From Woeseiaceae bacterium (GTDB taxonomy: Bacteria; Pseudomonadota; Gammaproteobacteria; Steroidobacterales; Woeseiaceae), in assembly GCA_028227395.1 (NCBI GenBank), contig JAOIZZ010000003.1, positions 1 through 63,076 of the forward strand: 63,076 nucleotides of DNA. Direction: 5' to 3'. Positions 36,066-46,434 of this stretch are shown one piece after another. The stretch's first letter is position 1. Each line of letters begins with the position of its first letter. A model generated the notes under the pieces. The model saw only the letters and a list, made by a program, of their open reading frames with translations, was not told the DNA's origin and searched no databases. Made by a program: the position numbers and the translations under genes.

Positions 36066-37730
36066 TTATTCCTCTCTTAATGCCCTTCGCAATATTTTAC
36101 CAACGTTAGTTTTTGGCAAGTCATCACGGAACTCAATTTCCTTTGGCATCTTATAGGCGGTTAGATTTTTTTTGCAATGAGCATATATTTCATCCTCAGT
36201 CACTTTAGGATCTTTTTTCACGACAAACAACTTAACCACTTCGCCTGATTGTTCATTATCTACACCAATAGCTGCAGCTTCCAATACACCATCTAATTCA
36301 ACTACAACCCCTTCGATTTCATTGGGGTAAACATTAAAACCAGAAACAAGAATCATATCTTTTTTGCGATCTTCTATGTAAATATAGCCTTGTTCATCCA
36401 TTCGACCGATATCACCGGTTTTAAACCAGTTATCTGGCAGCATGACCTTTGCTGTTTCATCAGGCTGCTCCCAATAACCTACCATCACTTGTGGGCCACG
36501 AATGCAGATTTCACCAAGCTCACCAATGTTTAGATTTCCCCCATTATCATCACGTATTGAAACCTCCGTTGAAGATATGGGTAAGCCGATAGAGCCACTA
36601 AATTCGGTGATGTCTATTGGATTAACGACCGCTGCTGGAGAAGTTTCGGTCAATCCATAAGCCTGAAGAATGGGTTGTCCAGTAATTTTTTCCCAATCTT
36701 TCGACACTGCTTTTTGAATGGCCATACCGCCGCCAACGGTAAAGCGTAATTGACTAAAATCAATTTCTTCAAAACCAGGAGTATTGAGTAATGAGGCATA
36801 CAGTGTATTTACGCCCGTGATATAGACAAATTTATGTTTTTTGAGTTCTTTAACAAAAGCTGGAAAATCTCTTGGATTGGTTATCAATACATTTTCACCG
36901 CCATCTAGCATCATTGCTAAGCAATTACTTTGTAGGGAAAATATGTGATAAAGAGGTAAGGCTGTGATAGCAATAATAACTTCAACATCATCGAATAGAT
37001 TCCCTTGCCACGCTTTTGATTGGTGCAAATTACAAACCATGTTTTTATGACTGATCATGGCGCCTTTGGAGAGCCCAGTGGTACCTCCGGTATATTGCAG
37101 GAACGCTATATCGTCTTCACTAACGTCCACAGGATCAAGAGTCTGATGATCTTTCTTATCTAATGTATCTTGGAAGCTAACTACAGAATTAAGCGTGTAT
37201 TTTGGAACAACTTTCTTAATGTATTTAAGAACGAAATTAACGATGTGATTTTTTGGGAAACTCAGTAGGTCGCCTACTTTGGTTAAAATCACTTGATCGA
37301 TTGCGGTATCGTCAATTATCTCTGCAAGTACATGGGCAAAATTATCAAGAATGATAATACTTTGTGCCCCAGAATCACTCAATTGATGCTTTAATTCACG
37401 TGGGGTATATAGTGGATTGACGTTCACAACAACCAATCCAGCACGCAATATGCCACAGAGAGCGACGGGATATTGCAAAATATTTGGCAGCATGATGGCA
37501 ACACGGTCGCCTTTTTTTAGTTTTAAATCCTGCTGTAAATAACAGGCAAATCTTAATGACATTTCATCGAGCTGCTTGAATGTCAGAGCGGCACCCATGT
37601 TTGAATAAGCAGTACGTTCTGAATATTTAACCAGACACGATTCGATCAAATCTTTCAATGAATTAAATGGCGGCGGAGTTATATTTTCTGGGACACCTTC
37701 TGGATAAGATGAAAGCCAAATTTTTTCCAT
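36066..37730 (-). CDS. fadD: Long-chain fatty-acid--CoA ligase
   Basis: FadD activates fatty acids to acyl-CoA through an acyl-adenylate. The 554-aa protein has the AMP-binding P-loop LQYTGGTTGLSKGAMISH, QAYGLTETSPAAVVNP, GYWEQPDET, WFKTGDIG and the C-terminal catalytic Lys in PKTNVGKILRRALRE. The N-terminal sequence (WLSSYPEGVPENI) is that of gammaproteobacterial FadD. It is downstream of tesA on the same strand (29 bases), so a thioesterase/lipase and an acyl-CoA ligase may be expressed together. Confidence 0.93.
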   Translation of the reverse strand: MEKIWLSSYPEGVPENITPPPFNSLKDLIESCLVKYSERTAYSNMGAALTFKQLDEMSLRFACYLQQDLKLKKGDRVAIMLPNILQYPVALCGILRAGLVVVNVNPLYTPRELKHQLSDSGAQSIIILDNFAHVLAEIIDDTAIDQVILTKVGDLLSFPKNHIVNFVLKYIKKVVPKYTLNSVVSFQDTLDKKDHQTLDPVDVSEDDIAFLQYTGGTTGLSKGAMISHKNMVCNLHQSKAWQGNLFDDVEVIIAITALPLYHIFSLQSNCLAMMLDGGENVLITNPRDFPAFVKELKKHKFVYITGVNTLYASLLNTPGFEEIDFSQLRFTVGGGMAIQKAVSKDWEKITGQPILQAYGLTETSPAAVVNPIDITEFSGSIGLPISSTEVSIRDDNGGNLNIGELGEICIRGPQVMVGYWEQPDETAKVMLPDNWFKTGDIGRMDEQGYIYIEDRKKDMILVSGFNVYPNEIEGVVVELDGVLEAAAIGVDNEQSGEVVKLFVVKKDPKVTEDEIYAHCKKNLTAYKMPKEIEFRDDLPKTNVGKILRRALREE

Positions 37731-37759
37731 TTATAAACTCCTGTCAGTATAAGTTAGTG

Positions 37760-38374
37760 CTATTGAATCAGTGGTAACAATGTATCCCATATGTTCTTTA
37801 AAAGTATAGGCTGAGCCGTTTCATTAGGATGAATACCATCATCTTGCATCAGTTTTTTATCAAGAGCCACATTTTCCATAAAAAATTCAATCAGTGGAAT
37901 GTTATTTTCCTGCGCAAGATGGATATATATATTTTCAAATTCCGTTGTATATCTTGGTCCATAATTCGGTGGTATTTTAATGCCTAACAGCAGGACAGAC
38001 GAATTCTTATCAAGGCTCAGCTTGATTATTTTATCGAGGTTGCCTTGTATTCGTGAATGAGGAAATCCTCGTAAGCCATCATTACCGCCCAGTTCAAGTA
38101 TGATTAATGTTGGAGTGTATTTATTGAGAATACTTTCAATACGGGCGACGCCACCTTCCGTAGTTTCGCCGCTGATACTCGCATTGATAATATGATAATC
38201 GAGGTTCTTGCTTGTAAGCCTTTGCTGCAGTAATGTAGGCCACGCTTGATCTATGTCGATACCATAACCTGCACTTAGGCTGTCGCCAAAGATTATTATA
38301 TTAGATGTTTTTGCATCACTAATACTAGGATTTACAAATACCATAAAGCAAAAGTAAAAAAAGAGTTTTTTCAT
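37760..38374 (-). CDS. tesA: SGNH hydrolase: multifunctional acyl-CoA thioesterase/lysophospholipase TesA
   Basis: TesA is a periplasmic esterase of the GDSL family. From ATG 38374 the protein has 204 aa with a signal peptide ([21 protein letters not shown]). The four SGNH blocks are GDSLSAGYG (Ser), the Gly block SISGETTEGG, LGGNDGLRG (Asn) and DGIHPNETAQ (Asp-His). A longer frame upstream runs inside ybbA and lacks family similarity. Its start codon shares two bases with that of the divergent ybbA (CATG at 38372-38375), so each gene's control region lies in the other's coding sequence. tesA divergent from ybbA is also the E. coli order. Confidence 0.93.
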   Translation of the reverse strand: MKKLFFYFCFMVFVNPSISDAKTSNIIIFGDSLSAGYGIDIDQAWPTLLQQRLTSKNLDYHIINASISGETTEGGVARIESILNKYTPTLIILELGGNDGLRGFPHSRIQGNLDKIIKLSLDKNSSVLLLGIKIPPNYGPRYTTEFENIYIHLAQENNIPLIEFFMENVALDKKLMQDDGIHPNETAQPILLKNIWDTLLPLIQ

Positions 38375-39074
38375 GTCAAATCTATCACTTAATAATGCGC
38401 TGGTTGTCAAAAATGTAAGTAAAACAGTTAGTAGCCCGGAAGGGAAGCTAACTATTTTATCGAATATAGATTTTATTGTAACTAAAGGAGAATCGGTAGC
38501 AATAGTTGGTGCTTCTGGAGCCGGAAAATCTACTCTACTTGGATTAATGGCGGGTCTCGATACAACATCAACAGGCAAGATTTTTTTAAACGGCCATGAA
38601 TTATCCGATATGGATGAAGATGGAAGAGCGGATGTGCGAGCTAAAAATGTAGGTTTTATATTTCAGTCTTTTCATCTTATACCCTCTTTAAATGCACTCG
38701 AAAATGTGATGTTGCCACTTGAATTAGTTGGTAAACAATCAGCAAAGAAAATTGCCCAAGAAATTTTATTTGAACTGGGTCTCAAGCAAAGAATTACTCA
38801 TTACCCGCATCAATTATCGGGGGGTGAAAAGCAGAGAGTAGCAATAGCGAGGGCATTTGCCTCAGAACCAACAGTATTATTTGCCGATGAACCAACAGGA
38901 AATCTGGATACGAAAACGGGCGAAAATATAATGAAAACAATGTTTAAGTTAAATCAAGAATCAACCACAACCCTTATTTTAGTTACTCATGACAAAGCAT
39001 TAGCCTCTATGTGTAAGCGAGAAATTATTTTAGATGCTGGTTTATTGGTTAAGGACAGTAAAATAGAAAAATGA
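38373..39074 (+). CDS. ybbA: ABC transporter ATP-binding protein, YbbA/LolD-like
   Basis: This 233-aa ATPase of the MacB/LolD group has Walker [11 protein letters not shown]-loop FIFQSFHL, signature LSGGEKQR, Walker [13 protein letters not shown], and the H-loop VTHD. It powers the FtsX-type permease next door, whose start overlaps its stop (ATGA at 39071-39074). The YbbAP pair is thought to act on envelope lipids or lipoproteins; its substrate is not established. Start position and divergence from tesA are as in E. coli. Confidence 0.93.
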   Translation: MSNLSLNNALVVKNVSKTVSSPEGKLTILSNIDFIVTKGESVAIVGASGAGKSTLLGLMAGLDTTSTGKIFLNGHELSDMDEDGRADVRAKNVGFIFQSFHLIPSLNALENVMLPLELVGKQSAKKIAQEILFELGLKQRITHYPHQLSGGEKQRVAIARAFASEPTVLFADEPTGNLDTKTGENIMKTMFKLNQESTTTLILVTHDKALASMCKREIILDAGLLVKDSKIEK

Positions 39075-41560
39075 AGCTCTTAGTTTTTGCTTTACGAGCC
39101 TTTTACCGGCAAATTCGATCGGGTGAAGTCGTTGTTTTGATCGTTGCTATTTCATTAGCAGTTGCTTCATTAACAGCAGTTGGTTTTTTGACAGACCGTA
39201 TTAGCACATCGATTGAAAGGCAAGCGAATGAATTGTTGGCTGCCGATTTGCGAATTCGGTCACCTGAGGAAATTCCAGCGACATGGATAGAAATTGCCTC
39301 AGAACAAGGTCTAGACGTAGCATTATCACAATCATTCCCAACGGTAGTTTATGCGGGCAGCAAGAGCGCTCTAGCGACCATAAAAGCCGTCAGCAATAAC
39401 TATCCACTTCGAGGCAAGGTTAGAATATCCAAGACACAGTATGGCGATGAGTATGTTGCTCACTCAATTCCGAATGAAAACAGTATTTGGGTTGATAGTG
39501 CGTTATTAAGTCGATTAAAAGCCATGATTGGAGATTTTATTTCAATTGGTAATAATGATTTCAAAATAGATGCTGTTTTAAGATATCGCCCCGATCAATC
39601 TATTGGCTTTGCCTCATTGGCACCCTCAATCTTGGTCAATCTTGCAGCGATTCCGTCTACCAATCTTATTACTGAGGGAAGTCGAGTAAATTACTCTTTG
39701 TTGTTAGCAGGAGAAGAACAGCAGCTTGAAGATTATACAAACGATATTGCTGGTCTGATGAGTGAATCTGCTCGAATCAGTGATCGATCTGATAGTAACG
39801 AAAGAACGAATCAAGCCATTAATAGATCTCAGCAGTTTTTATCTATGACGGCCATTATTAGTATTTTATTAAGTGCCATCGCTATTGCTATGTCTGCGCG
39901 TCGGTTTATGAAACGACGTATGGATACCGTTGCCTTAATGAAAAGCTTAGGTGCGAAAAAGCAATTTGTAGTTAATGTAATGTCACTGCAATTGATCATG
40001 ATTGGCTTGGTTGGTGTGGTTTTAGGCTGCATCATGGGATTTGTTGTGGAAAATACAGTAAGTAATATTTTGGCTGAATTATTTTCTGGAGAGCTTCCAA
40101 AGCCAAGTCTGAAACCTCTTAAGATTGGTTTTCTTGCGGCTTTTATTTTATTGCCCGGATTTGCTTTTCCTTCCTTGCTTCAGTTATGTGAGACTTCGCC
40201 GCTAAGGGTATTAAGACGGGACAGTATGCCACCACCGCCCTCACAATTACTGATAGGTGGCACTGCTGTAGTTGCCATTGGCTTGCTTTTGTATTATTTA
40301 ATTGGCGATGCTTATTTACTTTCAATCATTATGATTGGCACAATTACTATTTCATTCTTGCTTTACGTTGTTGGGCGTCTTTTGGTTTCGTTGTTATCGC
40401 GTATGCGAGGCAACATCGGGGCTGCTTGGCGTTATGGATTGGCAAATATTTCTAGGCGTGGTCGAGAGAGCGCCATTCAAATTGTCGCATTTGGTCTTGG
40501 CATAACAGTGTTACTTTTATTGTCATTTATTCGTAACGATTTACTTGAAGGTTGGCAAGAAACATTGGATGAAAACACACCCAATTATTTTTTAATCAAT
40601 ATTCAACCCGAACAAACACCAGAAGTAGAAAAGATTTTTAAGCAAAATAATATAGCCTCTCCAGATTTTGTTCCTCTGGTGAGGGCGCGCATGTCATTCA
40701 TTAATGATACCAACGTTAAATCAATGGTCTATCCAGATGAAAGAGGCAAATGGATGGCCAATCGAGAAGCTAACTTATCATGGTCAAATTCCATCAATAC
40801 CAGCAACAAACTTGTCAAAGGTAGTTGGTGGTCAGAAGATTATGCGGGGATCCCATTGGTTTCAGTTGAAGAGGGTGCAGCTCAAGACATGGGTGTCTCC
40901 ATAGGCGACACATTAACTTTTTTAGTAGCAGGTGAAGAGGTTAAAACAACCATCGCAAATATCAGGCAGGTAGATTGGAATTCCTTTCAACCTAATTTCT
41001 TTATGGTGCTCTCAAGTAATGCACTCGAGACATTTCCAATGACGTTCATAACGAGTTTACGCTTAGATAATGATAAAAGTGATGTATTGAGCATGTTATC
41101 CGAGGCATTTCCAACAATCTCAATTATTGATCTTGAGCCAATTTTGCAGCAGGTTCGTCAAATTATTGAAAAAGTGAGCTTAGCAATCCAAATTGTATTT
41201 ATCTTTACAATGGCAGCAGGGGTGACGGTGTTGTTTTCGGCGGTTCATTCAACCATTGATGAGCGACGTTTTGAAAGTGCTTTATTACGGGCTGTAGGGA
41301 TGAAAAAACGGATGATATTGATGAGCTTATTGTCTGAATTCGCAGCCATCGGTCTTGCTGCTGGTTTATTGGCTGCGACAGGATCGTCTATTCTTGCCTG
41401 GCAGATTGCAGAACGTTTATTTGATTTGCAATACGTATTCAGTTTTTCTTTGTGGTTGAAAGGTTTACTGGGCGGTTTACTGTTGGTTTGTGTCAGTGGT
41501 TATTTTGCCACCAGAGTGGCCATTAAATCACCACCAATCATTGTATTAAGAAATAATTAG
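39071..41560 (+). CDS. ybbP: ABC transporter permease, YbbP-like FtsX family
   Basis: This 829-aa inner-membrane protein has the ten-helix layout of YbbP: an N-terminal helix (about 13-40), a large periplasmic domain, three helices around residues 258-360, two or more in the middle (about 390-450), another periplasmic domain and three final helices. FtsX-core sequences such as RRFMKRRMDTVALMKSLGAKK and the C-terminal ERRFESALLRAVGMKK recur in both halves. It is coupled to ybbA by a 4-base overlap. Confidence 0.92.
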   Translation: MKLLVFALRAFYRQIRSGEVVVLIVAISLAVASLTAVGFLTDRISTSIERQANELLAADLRIRSPEEIPATWIEIASEQGLDVALSQSFPTVVYAGSKSALATIKAVSNNYPLRGKVRISKTQYGDEYVAHSIPNENSIWVDSALLSRLKAMIGDFISIGNNDFKIDAVLRYRPDQSIGFASLAPSILVNLAAIPSTNLITEGSRVNYSLLLAGEEQQLEDYTNDIAGLMSESARISDRSDSNERTNQAINRSQQFLSMTAIISILLSAIAIAMSARRFMKRRMDTVALMKSLGAKKQFVVNVMSLQLIMIGLVGVVLGCIMGFVVENTVSNILAELFSGELPKPSLKPLKIGFLAAFILLPGFAFPSLLQLCETSPLRVLRRDSMPPPPSQLLIGGTAVVAIGLLLYYLIGDAYLLSIIMIGTITISFLLYVVGRLLVSLLSRMRGNIGAAWRYGLANISRRGRESAIQIVAFGLGITVLLLLSFIRNDLLEGWQETLDENTPNYFLINIQPEQTPEVEKIFKQNNIASPDFVPLVRARMSFINDTNVKSMVYPDERGKWMANREANLSWSNSINTSNKLVKGSWWSEDYAGIPLVSVEEGAAQDMGVSIGDTLTFLVAGEEVKTTIANIRQVDWNSFQPNFFMVLSSNALETFPMTFITSLRLDNDKSDVLSMLSEAFPTISIIDLEPILQQVRQIIEKVSLAIQIVFIFTMAAGVTVLFSAVHSTIDERRFESALLRAVGMKKRMILMSLLSEFAAIGLAAGLLAATGSSILAWQIAERLFDLQYVFSFSLWLKGLLGGLLLVCVSGYFATRVAIKSPPIIVLRNN

Positions 41561-41579
41561 ATTATTTAAATATTCTAAA

Positions 41580-42539
41580 TTAGGTTAATACATTTAATTT
41601 TTTTCCAGCTTGGAATGCTTCAATGGTATCAGCAAGTTGATTGATCGCATTTTGTCTAGCCTCTATTGTGGCCCAAGCAATATGCGGTGTTACGATAAGA
41701 TTTTTGCCTTTGTATTCGAGTAAAATATTGCCATTGATGGGGGGCTCTTCAGACAATACGTCAATGGCTGCCGCTGCAATTATTCCTTCATTAAGGGCGT
41801 TAAACAAAGCCTGTGAATCTATAAGTGCTCCCCTTGCTGTATTGATTAGAATGGCCGATGATTTCATCATGTTTAACTCATTTTCACCGATCATATTATT
41901 TGTTATGTCGGTTAAGGGGCAATGCAATGAAATAACATCGGCTTTCTCAAGAAGTGATGGCAACGAAATAGATTTTTCATGATCATTTAAATTGGCTGTG
42001 GTTCGAGTATTGATCAGTACATCCATACCAAAGTTCTTTGCCATTTTTGCTACATTCTGACCCAATTCTCCATAACCAACGATGCCCATTGTCATTGAAG
42101 AAAGTTGCTTGATGGGGTGATTGAGGAGACAAAAATCATCTGCTTTTTGCCAATTACCATTGGTTGCTGATTCTTGGTAATGCCCGATATTATGTGACAA
42201 GCCCAAGAGGATACCAAAGACATGCTCTACTACTGATTGAGAGCAATAAGAGCGTATATTGCATACCCTAATATTATTTTTTTTGGTGTATGTTAAATCA
42301 ATATTGTCAGAACCTGTTGCCGTTAGTCCGATAAATTTTAATTGTTTTGCGATATTTAAATTGGTTTCATCTAATTCGATTTTATTGGTTAATATATATT
42401 CAGCGTCTTGTATGCGTTCTTGTACTTCATCAGATGAGGTAGCATCAAATAGTTCCAATTCAGGCAGGCACTTAAAGAGTGGCGCTAAGTTCAATTCCTT
42501 TGGACCTATGGTGTTATAATCTAGAAAAACTGCTTTCAT
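41580..42539 (-). CDS. D-2-hydroxyacid dehydrogenase, glycerate dehydrogenase-like
   Basis: This 319-aa NAD-dependent dehydrogenase probably reduces hydroxypyruvate or a related 2-oxo acid. It has the nucleotide motif GIVGYGELGQNVA, HCPLT, the substrate Arg in INTARGALID, the catalytic Glu in VLSEEPP, and the catalytic His in TPHIAWA. ATGSDNIDL and CNIRSYCSQSVVEH resemble HprA. It is convergent with ybbP (19-base gap) and divergent from ycgN. Confidence 0.88.
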   Translation of the reverse strand: MKAVFLDYNTIGPKELNLAPLFKCLPELELFDATSSDEVQERIQDAEYILTNKIELDETNLNIAKQLKFIGLTATGSDNIDLTYTKKNNIRVCNIRSYCSQSVVEHVFGILLGLSHNIGHYQESATNGNWQKADDFCLLNHPIKQLSSMTMGIVGYGELGQNVAKMAKNFGMDVLINTRTTANLNDHEKSISLPSLLEKADVISLHCPLTDITNNMIGENELNMMKSSAILINTARGALIDSQALFNALNEGIIAAAAIDVLSEEPPINGNILLEYKGKNLIVTPHIAWATIEARQNAINQLADTIEAFQAGKKLNVLT

Positions 42540-42598
42540 AATATTTCAAATAGCGAGAAGTAAAGAGAACTATTCTATCCTGTTTAAGGCTGTATTTA

Positions 42599-43027
42599 GT
42601 GAAAAAAAATTTTTGGGAAGAAAAAAATTTACGACAAATGAATTCCGATGAATGGGAATCATTATGCGATGGTTGCGGGTTATGTTGTCTTGAAAAAATA
42701 GAAACTGAAGCGGGCGAAGTTTTTTATAGTGATGTTGCTTGCAAGCTTCTTGATACAAAAAAATGCCGTTGCAGTGATTATAAGAATCGCTCTAAAAGAG
42801 TTAAAGATTGTATTCCCTTGTCGGCTGAAGATACCGCTCCGTTTGAATGGTTGCCCTCCACTTGCGCTTATAAATTAATTCATAATGGAGAAGATCTTCC
42901 TGCATGGCATCCGTTGATATCAGGCGACAAACAAACGGTGCACTCCTCAGGAATCTCAGTGAAAAATAGAGTTATATCAGATAACCCGAAAGGTGAGTGG
43001 ACAATTCTACAAAAGATGTCAGATTGA
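42599..43027 (+). CDS. ycgN: YcgN family cysteine-cluster protein (UPF0260)
   Basis: This 142-aa protein of unknown function is close to E. coli YcgN in pattern: FWEEKNLRQMNSDEWESLC, then the clustered cysteines CDGCGLCC, DVACKLLDTKKCRCSDY, DCIPL, STCAYKL and PAWHPLISG. The many Cys suggest binding of zinc or an iron-sulfur cluster. The start is GTG 42599; no ATG fits the conserved N-terminus. Its stop is one base from the end of the convergent ppc. Confidence 0.92.
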   Translation: MKKNFWEEKNLRQMNSDEWESLCDGCGLCCLEKIETEAGEVFYSDVACKLLDTKKCRCSDYKNRSKRVKDCIPLSAEDTAPFEWLPSTCAYKLIHNGEDLPAWHPLISGDKQTVHSSGISVKNRVISDNPKGEWTILQKMSD

Positions 43028-43028
43028 A

Positions 43029-45746
43029 TTAACCGGTATTTTGAAGTCCTTGTGCAATTCCATTAACGCTGGCTACCAATGCCTCAAACAAGATTTCATC
43101 GGTGCATCCCGATTTACGCCATCTTTTAAGTAAATCCACTTGAATCAAACTCATTGGATCGACATATGGATTTCGAAGCATAATAGCTCTTTGCAAGGTA
43201 GGGTCATTATCTAGAATATCTTTATTTCGAGAATATTTAAGTATGGATTCACGCGTCAGATGATATTCAGCCTCAATAATTTTCGAGAAATGAGGGTGCC
43301 ACTCATCAGATAACTTCGAATAATGATTTGCGATAGTTAAATCTACTTTTGCTAACACCATTTCAACATCTGATAACAACGCTTTTATAAAGTACCAATT
43401 ATGAAACATACTTTTAATTGCTGCATCTCCAAACTGATCGGCGGCGGCTTTTATGCCACTACCAAAACCATACCAGCCGGGAATTATGTAACGATTTTGT
43501 GTCCATGCAAATACCCAAGGAATGGCACGTAAGTTTTCTATACTATTATCATCACTACGAGAGGACGGACGAGAACCGATACGCATTTTTTCTATTAAGT
43601 CTATGGGCGTCGCTTGCCGAAAATATTCATTAAAACCTGGGCTATGATGCAATAAATGCTGATATTTTTTTTGACTCTCTTCGGCAATCACTTGCATGAG
43701 GGTTTGCCATTCTGGCATGTCAGTTTTTTGATACTGAGGGATGGCACTGGCAAGAGCTACGGAACTGGCCGCTTGTTCTAACGTCCTCAGAGCGATTCCT
43801 CTGAGACCATATTTTTCATTTATAATCTCACCCTGCTCTGTAACACGGAGGTAGCCATTTATTGTTCCCGGCGGTGATCCCAAGACAGCGGCATTTGTTT
43901 TTCCACCCCCCCGCCTGATGGTTCCCCCTCTTCCATGAAAGAGAAATAGATCAAATTTATGAGTTACTGCGGCTTTAGCCAAAGCAATTTGAGCTTCCTG
44001 AAGCGCCCATCTTGCTGACGCGATACCAGAATCTTTATTGCTATCAGAATAACCAATCATCACTGTTTGTTTGTTTTGACGAACAGCTAAATGATTGCTG
44101 TAGGGCTCATTCTCAATGAGTGACTTAATGATTTCTGGACCATTTTTAAGATCATCCACTGTCTCTAGTAATGGCACTATGTCGAGCATAATTTGACCAT
44201 CACGATTTTGAAGATCACCCCAACTCGCGAGTAAAAGGACAGAGAGAATATCATCGATATCTTGGGTCATACTGACAATAAAAAGACCGATCGATTCCTT
44301 GCCGTATTTGCGTTTACAAAAAGCTATTGCTTGAAACACTGCTAAGGTTTTTTTTGTCAGAGTGCTTTGATTGTTTAACGGTGACTCTTTGTTTTTAAGG
44401 GCGGATGAAATGCGCTCTGTTCTTTTTTTTGAACTCCATTGTAACCAATCATCCTCGCCTAAACATTCACCAACTACCTCTCTATGAACCGTAGCATTTT
44501 GTCTCACATCCAAGGACAGCAAATGAAAATTAAAAGTAGAGATTCTTCTTATCAGTCGATTAACTGCAAACAGCCCGGCACTATGTCCTTTATTTTGAGC
44601 TAAGCTTGATGCAATGATTTCAACATCTTCCAAAAATTGAGAAGCAGATGTATACGGGGAAGCCTCATCATCATGAGTCGTTTGTAACCTTTCTTGTATG
44701 AGTCGCAACAAGACCCGATAAGGCATGCCACGATGCCGCGGTGGAAGGGAGTGGTAAGCATTTGGGAAACTTTCTTTGTATTCCTCTATCTTATTATAGA
44801 CAGCTTGGTCCACTTGCACTCTTGAGGACGATTGGCTGAGCTTGGCGGATAGAGAGGCGCATTCATTGAAATACAGATTCAATATGAGAGCCCGCTGCCT
44901 TGCCATTGTTGCGCGAATGGTTTTAGCATTCACATTTGGATTGCCATCCATATCACCGCCAACCCAACTTGAAAAACTCAGGATATTTGACAGATGTAAA
45001 TCTTTTGCTTCTGCACCATAAACTCGATGTATTGCATTTTGCATATCTTCATAAAGGGGTGGCAAGACTCTGTAGAGGACGTCGGTTATAAAAAAAAGAA
45101 TATGCTCGAGCTCATCTGCAACGGTCATTTGATCAGAAGGGTGTTCCTGTGTTTGCCAAGCTGTCGATATCTCAAGTTTAATATTTTCCATGCATACAGT
45201 TTTTTCTTGTAACGTCATGGTTGGATTTAACATTTCAATGAGTTGTCTTACGATGCGTTGTTCTTTTTGTAAGATAGTGCGTCTTGTTGGTTCAGTGGGG
45301 TGTGCAGTAAATACTGGTTGTATGAGTATTGATTTAAATAATCGCTCCAATTTTTCTATATTTATATCGTTCGCTTTTAATTTTATGAGTGTTTCTTCCA
45401 TCCCCCCTGGCTGATATTGACCTGGGTCTTGAGTATAAGCACGCCGTCTCCTGATGCGATGTACTTTTTCAGCCGTATTCGCCATTTGAAAATATGTCGA
45501 AAAAGAACGAATTACTTCCGTAGCAAAAACAGGCTCTAGATTTTTAAGTAAGACTTTTAATGTGGGATTGTCTGAAATGTCCTGATTGCGATTTTCGATT
45601 GCGGTAAGACGCGCATTTTCAACAAAATCATACAACTTTTGTCCGCCCTGTTCTTTGATTAAGTCACCAATCAGGACTCCAAGCATATGCACGTCATTGC
45701 GCAATGCCTGATCTTTTTCTGCGAATTGTATATTTTCTCTGCGCAA
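43029..45746 (-). CDS. ppc: Phosphoenolpyruvate carboxylase
   Basis: Ppc carboxylates PEP to oxaloacetate and so refills the TCA cycle. The 905-aa protein has the catalytic His in VFTAHPTEPTRRTI, GGDMDGNPNV, GYSDSNKDSG, the mobile loop FHGRGGTIRRGGG, and RIGSRPSSR. The C-terminus ends VNGIAQGLQNTG with the invariant Gly tail. Length is normal (E. coli 883). It starts 27 bases after yajQ on the same strand. gltA, which uses its product, is about 15 kb away. Confidence 0.97.
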   Translation of the reverse strand: MRRENIQFAEKDQALRNDVHMLGVLIGDLIKEQGGQKLYDFVENARLTAIENRNQDISDNPTLKVLLKNLEPVFATEVIRSFSTYFQMANTAEKVHRIRRRRAYTQDPGQYQPGGMEETLIKLKANDINIEKLERLFKSILIQPVFTAHPTEPTRRTILQKEQRIVRQLIEMLNPTMTLQEKTVCMENIKLEISTAWQTQEHPSDQMTVADELEHILFFITDVLYRVLPPLYEDMQNAIHRVYGAEAKDLHLSNILSFSSWVGGDMDGNPNVNAKTIRATMARQRALILNLYFNECASLSAKLSQSSSRVQVDQAVYNKIEEYKESFPNAYHSLPPRHRGMPYRVLLRLIQERLQTTHDDEASPYTSASQFLEDVEIIASSLAQNKGHSAGLFAVNRLIRRISTFNFHLLSLDVRQNATVHREVVGECLGEDDWLQWSSKKRTERISSALKNKESPLNNQSTLTKKTLAVFQAIAFCKRKYGKESIGLFIVSMTQDIDDILSVLLLASWGDLQNRDGQIMLDIVPLLETVDDLKNGPEIIKSLIENEPYSNHLAVRQNKQTVMIGYSDSNKDSGIASARWALQEAQIALAKAAVTHKFDLFLFHGRGGTIRRGGGKTNAAVLGSPPGTINGYLRVTEQGEIINEKYGLRGIALRTLEQAASSVALASAIPQYQKTDMPEWQTLMQVIAEESQKKYQHLLHHSPGFNEYFRQATPIDLIEKMRIGSRPSSRSDDNSIENLRAIPWVFAWTQNRYIIPGWYGFGSGIKAAADQFGDAAIKSMFHNWYFIKALLSDVEMVLAKVDLTIANHYSKLSDEWHPHFSKIIEAEYHLTRESILKYSRNKDILDNDPTLQRAIMLRNPYVDPMSLIQVDLLKRWRKSGCTDEILFEALVASVNGIAQGLQNTG

Positions 45747-45773
45747 GCGATTAACTCTCGTATTTATCTATAA

Positions 45774-46256
45774 TTAATCACGAAAGTTTTCGTATTGTAA
45801 GGGTAAATCAACATCTAATTCTTTGAGGAATTTGATTGTATTTTGAAGGTCATCTCTTTTTTTCCCTGAAACACGTAATTGCTCACCCTGAATAGCAACT
45901 TGAACTTTAATTTTATTGGCCTTAATTTTCTTTACTAAATGTCTGGCTAGTTCACTATCGATGCCTTTCCTTAAGATAACATTTTGGTGGGCTTCATTGC
46001 CGCTCAGGTCAGGGTCCTCAACTTTCAGGCAGCCAATATTAATGCCGCGTTTCGAAAGTTTTTGTTTCAAAATATCCAGCATTTGTTGTAATTGAAATTC
46101 AGATTGAGAGGTTAGCTTGATTGCAGCTTCTTCAAAGATGAATCTCGAGTTTGATCCTTTGAAATCAAAACGTGTCGTCACTTCACGATTGCTTTGATCT
46201 ATCGCATTAGTTACTTCGTGTTGATCGAAGTCACTTACTACATCGAATGAAGGCAT
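45774..46256 (-). CDS. yajQ: YajQ family nucleotide-binding protein
   Basis: From ATG 46256 the 160-aa protein starts MPSFDVVSDFD, the usual family start. A GGA sequence ends 7 bases upstream. An alternative ATG lies at 46268, and a longer frame to 46298 has no support. The body shows STRFDFKGS-like TTRFDFKGSNS, LDILKQKLSKRGI, VAIQGEQLRVSGKKRDDLQ and the final NFRD. YajQ proteins bind nucleotides or tRNA in vitro, and some relatives bind cyclic di-GMP; the role here is unknown. Confidence 0.93.
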   Translation of the reverse strand: MPSFDVVSDFDQHEVTNAIDQSNREVTTRFDFKGSNSRFIFEEAAIKLTSQSEFQLQQMLDILKQKLSKRGINIGCLKVEDPDLSGNEAHQNVILRKGIDSELARHLVKKIKANKIKVQVAIQGEQLRVSGKKRDDLQNTIKFLKELDVDLPLQYENFRD

Positions 46257-46434
46257 TTTAATATCCATTAATAAATAACAATCACGAGACCTTAACAAAA
46301 ACTATACTAGATCTACAGCGATTATAAGCACTAGTTGTCGTTTGATGTTAACGCCTCGAAATAATGCATTGATTGAATTAGGCTATAATATATATGAATA
46401 TACAAAGTAATTAGATATTTCAAAGTGAATTATA

